Positions 20,211 through 29,800 of a stretch of 64,000 nt of DNA are shown one piece after another. The position numbers and the translations under genes are program-made. Within the stretch, counting starts at the first letter, position 1. The number at the start of each line of letters is the position of its first letter. The DNA lies in NCBI GenBank assembly GCA_001936135.1, contig CP012809.1, positions 3,707,501-3,771,500 on the forward strand, read 5' to 3'. Under the pieces are notes generated by a model that was not told the DNA's origin, ran no database searches, and worked only from the letters and a program-made list of their open reading frames with translations. This DNA comes from Saccharomycopsis fibuligera x Saccharomycopsis cf. fibuligera. Lineage: Eukaryota; Ascomycota; Saccharomycetes; Ascoideales; Saccharomycopsidaceae.

Positions 20211-20250
20211 AAAAAAAAAAAAAAATAAAAAAAAAATAAAAAAAAAAAAA
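20211..20250 (+). repeat. A-rich tract with two T interruptions, possible tail of a further retroelement copy
   Basis: A 40-base A tract broken only by single Ts directly precedes the first recognisable LINE tail. The 60 bases before it (ending GCAAAGCAATGACCCTC) do not resemble the other three tails, so it may be the tail of an unrelated insertion or simple slippage. Confidence 0.4.
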
Positions 20251-20332
20251 TATTATTCATCCTAGACTATAATCTCTCCTATATCGTTTATATAGAAATA
20301 ATAAATCGATATTGTGTGTGAAAAAAAAAAAA
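20251..20332 (+). mobile_element. LINE 3' tail, copy 1 (5'-truncated, poly(A)-ended)
   Basis: Shares CATCCTAGACTATAATCTCTCC with copy 3 (one mismatch), and CGTTTATATAGAAATAATAAATC..ATATTGTGTGTG with copy 2, ending in 12 As. Only 3' UTR is kept. Strong 5' truncation and a poly(A) end are the known marks of target-primed LINE insertion. Confidence 0.75.
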
Positions 20333-20473
20333 TATCTATTTCAAATCCAACTGGTCCATTAAAGTCTAACTAATACTAACGGGGTTTTCACTTGTATAAG
20401 TTTCCCCTATATAACAACAACTGAACTATACTGTATATACTATATAGATAAGTTTATAAGATTATATTTTCTA

Positions 20474-20526
20474 CCGTTTATATAGAAATAATAAATCAAT
20501 ATTGTGTGTGAAAAAAAAAAAAAAAA
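20474..20526 (+). mobile_element. LINE 3' tail, copy 2 (5'-truncated, poly(A)-ended)
   Basis: The 36 bases before the A run match copy 1 with one difference (ATCAATATT for ATCGATATT) and end in 16 As. The sequence upstream to about 20335 matches neither of the other copies. Copy 3 begins directly after the A run. Confidence 0.75.
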
Positions 20527-20714
20527 TCAAGTTCCAAGGTGCTATCAGCAAACAAATGGAACACATTTTGGTTAAATGTCCAGTAGCACAAGCATTATGG
20601 AAAAAAGCTACATCTAAGTAAGGAGTTGAGCTGGGACAAAATATCAGCCATCCCAGACTATAATCTCTCCTATTCTTAATGGGACAGCCTCATAATAAAT
20701 CGATATTGTGTGTG

Positions 20715-20750
<36 letters not shown>
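20527..20750 (+). mobile_element. LINE 3' end, copy 3, with the last codons of the reverse-transcriptase ORF (L1/Zorro type)
   Basis: An open frame from 20529 to the stop at 20619-20621 reads 30 codons including KQMEHILVKCPVAQALWKK. This is the Hx(3-4)C part of the zinc-knuckle domain (E-H-I-L-x-x-CP-x-A-x-x-L-W) found at the end of ORF2 in L1-clade LINEs, including the Zorro elements known from Candida. It is followed by a 3' UTR that shares CAGACTATAATCTCTCC and ATAATAAATCGATATTGTGTGTG with copy 1, and by 36 As (20715-20750). The middle of the UTR differs from copies 1 and 2, so at least two subfamilies are present. The copy is 5'-truncated and cannot encode an active element. Confidence 0.85.
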
Positions 20751-20754
<4 letters not shown>

Positions 20755-21768
20755 AAATTGAATATAAGAAACAGTAAATCATTTTAATTTGATTTTTGAT
20801 GTCATTTGAGTTGTCTATGTCGCCAATATTCTGTATATGCCTAGCTATTTATTATATTAATAAATATTAAATTCTAGGTCATATTTGTTTTGGAATCTAG
20901 CTTTATAGTTCTATAAAATCTTCGACAGTTCCCCCTTTTCTTTTCCTACTATATGCAGATTATTTCATTAGCTATTGCTGGTTTTGCAATGAATTGCATT
21001 TTACTTGTTTTTACAGTTCAACGATATTATTTGTTTTATTTGGTCGGATAACTATATTTATATATATACGGTTCAACCCAACGTTATTATAAACTTTATT
21101 TAATATATTTGAACACGAGCCATTATGGTTCGATTTTGTTAATCATTAGCATTACTTTAACTGTGGGTAAAAATGTGTATCAAAGAAGTAACGATGACCA
21201 CAGATAATGAAGACTATACAAATACTCAAGCCAATTAATCAGGCCAATTAATCCCAATCAACTTAGCAATTACCACCGGCAGACATAAGCTTCTTGGGCA
21301 AAACCTGGCTTCACCAAGCAATTCCACAGAAAGATATATTAGATGTGCTTTTTCAGTAGGCAAATTGGTGAAGCACATGTAGTTTTACAGTTTTTGAAGG
21401 GCGCATTATGTTATTATGTTATTCTTTTCAAAAATACGAAGCCTTATGCACAGTTTTCATTATAATAAAATCATTTAAAGTCAAAAGTTTAAAGAAGTAA
21501 ACGACTTTTAAATGAAACCAAAGCAACGACTTTTGCGACAGAAATTGACGATACGAATCAATAATAGGCATCATAGATATAGGATACAAACTTTTATTCA
21601 TCCTAAGTTTAAATATATCATTAAGCTGTAAAATATCATCGCAGCGCTTTGTGGAAATATGATGCTGGCAATTTTAAAACTAAACGCTAAAAAGTAGCGA
21701 TCTGAATTTCCGCGAAGCTGCTTATTACGCTGAGCTAGATATGCCTGCTTTAAAGAAGATAATTTAAT
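20751..21768. other. 1-kb region without a recognised gene
   Basis: A/T-rich. A 13-base direct repeat (GCCAATTAATC) occurs twice at 21232-21253. No coding frame, tRNA or further LINE tail is visible. It contains the 3' end region of SDD2. Confidence 0.6.
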
Positions 21769-22269
21769 CTAGTCAAAAAAATCATCGTCATCATCACTGT
21801 CAAGACCACCACCGCCGTTTTTTCTGTCAAACACAATCTTGGTTTGGTTTTGCTGTTCTTGATCTCTTGCTATACCGTTCAAAATCTCAACAATTTCTGG
21901 CTCTGTCATTTTTCTTCTGAGTTGACCTGTTTGTGCAAGTTTGGCAATATAATTTTCCACTGCTTTGGCTCTGTCAGGTCTTACCATATTAACTCTAGAC
22001 AATCTTTCTTTGGCTTGAGGTTCAAGTAACTGTGACAATAGTGATGATTGTAAAGAGTCATTGCTGCTTTAAAAACTTCTGTTAGTGCCTCATTTAGCCA
22101 AATTGATAAACGTTATCATGTTTAGCGAATGCGAGCACACGAGCGCATGCATCCAGATCAAAAATACGTACTTTTGCGGCGAGCTACCGACAGCGGGACT
22201 CTGTCCTGAATTCTTTTGGAGCTCGGCTAGACGTGCTCTTCTAATAGCTTGAAGTTCCGTGTCGTCCAT
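21769..22269 (-). CDS. SDD2: PDCD5/TFAR19 homologue (Sdd2-like), two exons
   Basis: Exon 1 is 22269-22172 (ATG, MDDTELQAIRRARLAELQ...). The intron starts GTACGT at 22171 and has a branch-like CACTAAC. Exon 2 starts at 22066 (or 22063) and runs to the stop at 21769. The intron is about 105 bp. The joined protein has 131 (or 130) residues with the family core SQLLEPQAKERLSRVNMVRP, the helix KMTEPEIVEILNGIA and the terminal SDDDDDFFD, as in yeast YMR074C and human PDCD5. The family is a small helical bundle with acidic end; roles in chaperonin/tubulin folding and cell death have been reported. The acceptor is a tandem AAGCAG, so two products that differ by one residue are possible. Exon 1 ends in CAA AA; either acceptor restores the frame. 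Confidence 0.88.
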
Positions 22270-22418
22270 TTTCTTCTGATTGTGATGTGCCACCTAGTTT
22301 TTATACAATACCTGTTAATGCAACGAGCTCATCGTCTCACCCTCCCTCAGTTTTTTCTCTATCTCTTGATCTTTAGTGTCATCTCAATCGACTTTTAATT
22401 TTTCAACTAAAAAGTATG

Positions 22419-22426
22419 CACGTGAC
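22419..22426. promoter_or_regulatory. CACGTGAC box between SDD2 and UBP16
   Basis: CACGTGAC is the consensus of Cbf1-type bHLH sites. It lies 150 bp before the SDD2 ATG and 454 bp before the UBP16 ATG in the shared divergent promoter; the rest of this 610-bp region is T-rich without other clear motifs. Confidence 0.4.
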
Positions 22427-22879
22427 ATCAAACTCAGCTGACCATTACTATTTCTTTTTTCTTTTTCTTTCGTTTGGGATTAGACTCGCCATACATGCTG
22501 CGACCGGCGTATACAGGCAGAAACGCACCATGACGTAACAGAAGATCTTAATTCCTGGGTCCCGGAGGTTTAATGGGCAAAAAAATCCGCCCTTCGAAGG
22601 ATCCTCGTCCAATTTACCTGTGGCCAGAGATAGTGCAATTGCAAGCTTGCAAGTACTCAGCCCAATTTCTCTAACTTGGTCCTTTTTTTCTTTTTTCTTT
22701 TTTCTTGTTGATGTGTAATTTTCCCTCCCTTCATATCTAGAGAAACTCCGATAGTAAAACAATACATTCCTTTGTGAGCCAATTAACTATTTCCTGGTGG
22801 ACAATAGCATTAAAACTTGAAGTTTATCTTGGTCATTTATTGCCATCCACTTTTTTGATTTTGGGAAGGTAACGTTTGG

Positions 22880-25693
22880 ATGCTCTTTGAAACACTCTTC
22901 AAGTACCTACCGGCCATTACTAATAACCAAGATCGCTATTTAAACATTGGTGGCACTGCTAAGGTTCCCCATTCGTTTGTTAACACATTTTTTGCAAGCA
23001 CTCAAAACTACAACAAAAAAACTATATTAATCTCGCTTGTTTCTCTCATTACAGGGATATATATTATCTTACCATCTATCACCGAGGCTTTTGAATCCGA
23101 AGAACAATCCCGTGAAAGAAAGAAAAACATGTTTATGACAAAAAGAATTGATAAGTACTCAACTGCGTTGAGAAACCCAAGAAATGACTGTTTTGCGAAC
23201 TCAACGTTACAGGCTCTTTCGTCTTGTTCTTCCTTGATCATATACTTGAATGTCTTCAACAAATTTCATAAAGAGTTTGTTTGTTTCTATAATGACTTCT
23301 CTTTTGGGGAGGATAGTGAGGATAGGGTTAAAAACATTGAGAATTTGATACCTTTGCATCATGAGTTGGCTATATACATGTTCAAGTTGAACTCACCAGT
23401 GGTGTATTCTAATGTTATTTCTGTAAGACCGTTTTTGAAAGTTATGGAAAAAATCTTCAATTCCAAGATGTCATCTAATCAGCACGATGCTCATGAATTG
23501 TTGCAAATAATATTGCAAACTTTGGAAAACGAGTACTTGAGCTTGATTAAAGTTGTTAGTATTTACAAAGAAAAATTGTTTCTTCACCAAAAAGTGATTG
23601 AAAAGGATTTAGACCAATTGGCAGCTGAAAAATTAAAGGAGAAGATCGACAACTTTTTAGATAAACTTGTAATTCCAAGTTTCCCATTTTACGGTTACGG
23701 AATATCACAGTTTACTTGTCTTTCTTGCTTACAAAAATCTACGTTGAGCAAATATGCTTTCTCCATATTGTCATTACCAGTGCCACAAGAAAGCGAAGTC
23801 AGCTTATTGGATTTGTTTTTGAAGAACCAGTCTGAAACCATCAATGATTACAGTTGTATGAACTGTAAAATTAAATCCATATTGAGAATTGAGAAGCAGA
23901 AAGAAGCCAAAGCAGCATTATCTGGTAATGAAAAAATTGAGCCTTCGGACAATGACGAATTTATTGACCAGTTAAAGAACATGGAAAACTTTTGCAAAAT
24001 TAATGACGAAATTGAAGATAAAGACTTGGAAAATTTTATCGCAAACTATGAATACGAGGGTTTCAAAACCGAGACATTGAAGTCGACTATTATAAAGAAT
24101 CATTATTTGATTAAGTTACCTTCGATTATGGCTATCCATTTATCGAGATCTATCTTTGAAAACAATCTTTCTACAAAGAATACCTGCAGAGTGAACTTTC
24201 AAAAGAAGTTGGAGCTCGCAATCAACAAGAAGATATTTAACGAGTATAAAATGCAAGAGAACGTGACAAAAATAGAAGGTGAGGATTCTGACGATGAGTT
24301 AGAAGATGGCGAAGATGGCGAAGATGAAGAGGATGAGGACAGTTCTGAAGATGAAGATAATGCTGACGGGGATGGCTCTTCTACCGACAGCGATTCTGAC
24401 AGCGACACTGATGATGAAAACTCGATAACGGAATCCATCATTGACGAGAAGAAGTTCGAAGACCAGAGCAAAGAAAAAGTTGATGAATTGATTGATACGG
24501 TCAAAAACTTGAACATTGGTGTTGGAGAAGCTCCACTTCCTTCTCTCAACGGATTTAAACGTGGACCAAGACATCGTAGAGTCAAGGATGTTGTTGACTA
24601 TAAATTGAAGTCTGTCATCAAGCACACAGGAAGTCACTACTATGGGCATTATGAGTGTTATAAAAAGAAGCCAAACTACTACAAAAAGCATCATCAAATC
24701 ATACATAAGAATCCAATAATTAACCTTAATACTTTAGCTATTGACGAAACTAGTAATGCTGAGAAGATCGATGATTATAAAGAATTACAGGCTAAATTCA
24801 TAGAAGACAACGAAAGGGTTTTCTTTGAGCATTACAGCAAGGACAAGAACAACGAAGCCAGTTTAGTCAATAATGATGTTGTTGCTGTTGATATCCATGG
24901 TAACGAATGGACCGCTGAAAACGCCGCACCTGAAAGTCAAAACGTGAGCAGTGAAGCAACCAAGGATTCATCAAGTACTGAAAGCAGCAGAAAGAGCAAC
25001 GAGAATGATGTTGATAGCGGACTTAGCGATTTGAATGGAGCTTCAAGTGACAATCTCCATGGAACTACGAGTCCTGTCCCTATGGCAAATGTTAACTCTG
25101 ACAACTATGATGTAGATGATACAATTTTAGAGAACGAAGTTAGCAACGGCAACGGTAACGGCAACGGCAACGGGGTTGGAAGAGGAAGATCGAGAACCCT
25201 TTCTTTGTCTATCAAGAAGAGCTTGAAGAGATTTTCAAGAAATAATTCTAATACTTCATTGGCTTCCCTTCGGAATGGCAACCATAACTCTTTGAGTCCA
25301 TTGCGCAACGGATCGCATAATTCACTTAATTCGTTGAGTGGTAGCTCACCAGGATCACCAGTCTTGGGACATGAGTTTGAAAGCAATGGTAACATTCACG
25401 GCAATGGTAACATTCACGGCAATGGTCATAGTGCCAGTGCCTTTAATATAAATGATTTACTTAATGACGGAGGTATGAACAACGGCGTTGCTGGAACCAG
25501 AAGCAGAGGAGCAAGTTTTAGTTTGAGCAGAAGCTCCAGCGTGAAAAGACAGCCAGCAGTTGAGGCAAAGCTTAGCAGTGTGGTCAAGAGACCATACTGG
25601 AGGATGAGCGATAGCGATGTTTCCGAAGTATCAGACACTACAGTGTTGAACGACTCTGCGGCAGTTTACATGATTTTTTACGAGCGGAAATAG
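22880..25693 (+). CDS. UBP16: Ubiquitin-specific protease, Ubp16-like, membrane-anchored
   Basis: 937 residues from the ATG at 22880. A membrane helix lies at about 50-75 (TILISLVSLITGIYIILP). The protease begins with the Cys box RNPRNDCFANSTLQALSS (catalytic Cys 104; the Asn/Asp before it are usual) and SNQHDAHELLQIILQTLE. Two CxxC pairs follow (CLSC, CMNC) and the His box is HTGSHYYGHYECYKK (His ~590). An acidic insert (about 465-520) separates the lobes and a long Ser/Asn/Gly-rich C-terminal tail of ~290 residues ends with DSAAVYMIFYERK, the conserved last strand of USPs. In yeast, Ubp16 is on the mitochondrial outer membrane. The tail contains a short recent tandem repeat (GNIHGN, near 25387-25430). 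The protease appears catalytically complete. Confidence 0.88.
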   Translation: MLFETLFKYLPAITNNQDRYLNIGGTAKVPHSFVNTFFASTQNYNKKTILISLVSLITGIYIILPSITEAFESEEQSRERKKNMFMTKRIDKYSTALRNPRNDCFANSTLQALSSCSSLIIYLNVFNKFHKEFVCFYNDFSFGEDSEDRVKNIENLIPLHHELAIYMFKLNSPVVYSNVISVRPFLKVMEKIFNSKMSSNQHDAHELLQIILQTLENEYLSLIKVVSIYKEKLFLHQKVIEKDLDQLAAEKLKEKIDNFLDKLVIPSFPFYGYGISQFTCLSCLQKSTLSKYAFSILSLPVPQESEVSLLDLFLKNQSETINDYSCMNCKIKSILRIEKQKEAKAALSGNEKIEPSDNDEFIDQLKNMENFCKINDEIEDKDLENFIANYEYEGFKTETLKSTIIKNHYLIKLPSIMAIHLSRSIFENNLSTKNTCRVNFQKKLELAINKKIFNEYKMQENVTKIEGEDSDDELEDGEDGEDEEDEDSSEDEDNADGDGSSTDSDSDSDTDDENSITESIIDEKKFEDQSKEKVDELIDTVKNLNIGVGEAPLPSLNGFKRGPRHRRVKDVVDYKLKSVIKHTGSHYYGHYECYKKKPNYYKKHHQIIHKNPIINLNTLAIDETSNAEKIDDYKELQAKFIEDNERVFFEHYSKDKNNEASLVNNDVVAVDIHGNEWTAENAAPESQNVSSEATKDSSSTESSRKSNENDVDSGLSDLNGASSDNLHGTTSPVPMANVNSDNYDVDDTILENEVSNGNGNGNGNGVGRGRSRTLSLSIKKSLKRFSRNNSNTSLASLRNGNHNSLSPLRNGSHNSLNSLSGSSPGSPVLGHEFESNGNIHGNGNIHGNGHSASAFNINDLLNDGGMNNGVAGTRSRGASFSLSRSSSVKRQPAVEAKLSSVVKRPYWRMSDSDVSEVSDTTVLNDSAAVYMIFYERK

Positions 25694-26885
25694 AATGCTT
25701 CTTTTGAAAGCTTTGTTTTTTATTCTTTTGTTTCGTTATTTTTTGTTGACTTTTACTTTTTTTTCTCGATTTGAGATACATATACGTACCATACCAATTC
25801 TAATACCATACATAGCAAATGTCCTATTCAAAATACTCATATATCTTGCTTACACAGGGCGTGTTGCCAGCCAGCGCATTGTACGTTAATTACAATAGAT
25901 TTTACCTTTAGATTTCTATTGTATTGCACTGTACATTTTACTGTAGTGTAGTATAGACAAAGCCGCCCTGGACGGTGCACGTGACCTCATGCGACATATG
26001 TGGACGAATACCGCTTCCGTCACGACGGACCGCTATTGGGGATGCGGAGAGGTTGCGGGACTTTTTTGGGTTTTGTTTTTGGCTATTTTCCTGACCCACT
26101 TTAACTTAAAATCGGGATTTTTGGTTTTTGTGACTTTTTCCGTTATTTTTGTTCTTTGACGCAGAACAACGTCCCGTAAAGCATTATGATGCAGATCCGC
26201 CGAGACTATTGTTTTAGCCCCAGTTTCACACGGTTTTGCTCGCTACTCTAACATAATAATGATAATAATTTCCTTTGGTTTTGCATTTAGCAGCCTAGTT
26301 TCCTCTTGTTTTCCATGGATCCCATCCTCTCACACTATTCTGCTGTCGTTCGTTTTTTCAGCAGCCACAAGCCCCAGATATAAGTCCTCCTCTCATCTTG
26401 TGGTCGTCCAGTAATTGCTATTTTGTTAGTTAAGGCATACTCAAAGCAAAAAGTATTGGATCTCAGTTTCAAGTGCAAACGTCGCATACTACTTCGCGCT
26501 CTCACCAAGCCCAGCTAATTTTTCTAGTATATTTTTCCCGTTGTTTCTCTCAACCGCCAGACTTATCAGCAAAAGCATTCTCATCTTTCGCTAATCTTCA
26601 CATCTACTACCCATTCTCCCTGAAAAAGAACAGAAAAATTAAAGGAAAAATCAATCCACTCGTTTGTTTTGTACCAATTCTCTATCGAATATTGTCAACT
26701 TGCTGTTCTATTTTTGAGATCTTGTTTATTTTTATTTTTTTCTTTTGAGCTTTTTTCCTTTTTTGCTGTACTTCTATTTTTATGCTCCATTCCTCCTGCT
26801 TTCTTCAAAACTTCTTCTGTTACATCGCCATTGCTTTCTTGTCGAGAGTATAACTAAGCTAATTGGTTGGCTTTACAGATAAATT
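25694..26885. other. 1.2-kb intergenic region upstream of the DUF1765 gene
   Basis: Holds a CACGTGAC box (25978-25985), an inverted pair CCGTC-AC-GACGG (26017-26028; also readable as CCG-N6-CGG) and a pyrimidine-rich leader (26690-26870). I see no gene. Confidence 0.6.
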
Positions 26886-29800
26886 ATGGACGTACTCAAA
26901 ACAAGTCATCATGAGGATTCCCTGTTAGTCACCAAGTCGCCCACTTTATCATATCAGTCTTTGTTGGAGCCTTCTTCTGCAAGCTTGAACTCCCCTTCTC
27001 CAACCACAAATAATAACAACAACAGTTCTACTCCTCCTGGACAGCAGAAAAAGCTTAATTTACCCATACAATCAAATTATTCCACATCTACTTCTCTGTT
27101 GTCTTCTTTCTTGACTTATCAAACTACAAATCCTACATCGGCAAGCTCAACCAATTTGCACTCTTCTATGTCAAACTCTAATGCACCTGCCGCAAATACT
27201 ACTTCTAATAATAACAACGGGCCCTCCTCCGCCCAGTACTCTAAATATTTCAAGAAAACCATAGGTGACTACAAGAGACTTTCGTCGGAATTATCAAAGT
27301 TCAACAATAAAACCGGTCTACAAAGGACCAACCACCTCAGGCTACTGTTTCTCTATTTCTTGAGGTTGCAGACCGATGAAGTATACTACAAAGTTCCAAA
27401 GCCCCACTGCTACAAACCAGCAATAACGGGAATAAAAGTCTTGGTGAAATGGTGGCAGGCCATATTAAATGCATTAATAGATGCCAAAAAGCCTGTCGCT
27501 GCGTCTCAAAAATCAGTATATTATGAGTGTATATCAAGAATCATCACGAGATATGAATGGAAATTTATTAATGAAAATCCTAATAACGATATGCTGGAAA
27601 GTAATGATGCTAATGCAAGCGAACACAATAAAAACCAACAAGACTCGAATATGTTGGTCATCTTGTTAACAAAAACTTTGGATTATTCAATCAATCAATT
27701 GAATAGTAAAAACAGCGCTTCCTTGTCTTTATCAGCATTCATTGGCAAAATATTTGCGTTAAGTTTTTTTCAGCTAAAAGGGGTCTCAAATGCTTTGTTA
27801 TTTCTACTCAATGTTAGAATCTCTACGATCTTGACCAATTATAATTTATTCTTCAGTGATGAGGAGAATTATAACAAGATTAAGCTTTTAAGTGATGAAT
27901 ATAAAGGTATAAAGAATAGATATCCCGCCAACGTTCAATACCTTGTCAACATAGATAAGTTAACATATGGAATGAAGCTTGACCATATAAACAGCAAGTC
28001 TTTTAAGCTTGATAGTAGGGATAAACCAAATGTTGTAAAGCTTGACTTTAACAATTCTCTTGATGAATTTATAGCTAAAGGCCGCGATGCAAATGCTGAT
28101 CTATTTGGTGCTAGGGCAGGAACCACTACCACGAAACAAGTTCTTGGAGATAATGATGGACTACAAATGATGAAAAACAGAACATCAATGGATAGCAAAA
28201 AGCATACGCTATTGCCACCGCATACTCTTCCTAACAAGCCTAGAATTAATTCTATTCAAAATCCTTCTATAATGAAAAAATCAAAGCCACTGGTAACTGC
28301 ACCACATAGAAAGTTCAACTTTAATGCTATCGAACCCCCTCGTGCCCCTGTTAAAGGAATCAATGATCCACAGGGCGCATGGGTCAAGAAATGGAGTCAT
28401 TTTAACAGCGATGTCTTTGTATCTTTTCTTAGACACTATTTGACACTTACCAGTGATGCTCTTGTCAATGGTAACGCAGAGGGGAAAATGTTAGATGCAA
28501 ATATAAGAGCCGAAAACTTTCTTAATGACCCTAAACTCAATGATATCAACGCATTGATTGCCGCTCCAGGGTTTAATATTATTTGGGGACATCTTTATGA
28601 TATTATTGTCTGTACTATAAATTCAAGTACCTCCAGTAATAAGAAAAGTTGTGGTAATGGTGCTTCTGGGGGGAAATCTAACAGTGGCAATCACTGGAGT
28701 CAAAGATTTAGCACCTCAGCTGCTGCAAATCCATTTAATGGCAATAATAATATGACTTTAAATTTCTTTAGTTTATCGTCATTAACCTCGTTGTCATCAA
28801 CCACTGACGCCAGAAAGACTACTCCTTTACACGCCATTGCTAAAGTTTTTTTAACATTGAGAGACTTCTTGTATAATCCGAGATCAATTAACGAGCGCAT
28901 AATCTCGAAGTTAGTGATCACCAGTTTTGATAATTTGTTGATTACGTTTGCAAGAAGCGTTTCTGCTTATGATTATTTAAAAGCTGGATATGTACTAGAT
29001 TTAGTTCAAGAGTTTGTTACTCAAGTATGCTCTTGTTACAACGCATATGATGACCAGCTTTTCCGGTTGGAAAGCACAGATGCTGACTGGTTTGATAGCA
29101 CTAAAAATAGCACCATGAGATGCGTTAATTTTTGTAAAGCCATCAATTGGAAATTTTGGCTTAATGCTGTTCAAAATATGCTTTCAACGGAAAATATCAA
29201 TTGCCAGTTGAAAGCATTGGCTTTTTTGTTCAACGTGTGGGACTTCATACCGGATGAAAACAATTATATTAATAGAACATCTACTAGCCCGATGCATGGT
29301 TTTAATTCTTCCCATGATCCAAATAATTTCTTTAATGAAAGTATCAAAAACCATTGCCACTGGCTTAAAAATCCCAACTACTCTATCAAGTATAACTTTA
29401 CATCTTGGCTTGTTTCTCATAAGAATTGGTCAAAGTTTTTTTGTCATTGGCAACCATTGGTGAGATCATATTATCTTCGATTAATTGTTTGGAGACTATT
29501 ATCAGTCAAGTTAGATTTTATGTCTATATTAAGCTCTGATCTTAATTATTCCAATATGGATTATAGTTCTAGCTTTGCGACTCGTCGCCAACCTTATTCA
29601 TCCACATCTTTGAACTCTCAAAATGCTTTATATTTTAGTGCTTTTAAGAATGCTAAAGATGTGACAACGATTGATGCTTTGACGCCTCCGACGACAATGA
29701 CTGCTGAAAGTAAAATTCACAGCGACTCTTATATAAATAGAGAGAAGATCAGAAAGATTATAACAGACCGCCTAAATTTTTCATATGAAAAAGTCATTAA

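Noticed and set aside
20751-21768. Possible solo LTR next to the tRNA gene
   Set aside because: I looked for a TG...CA bounded repeat of typical length with a target duplication and found none that I could support.
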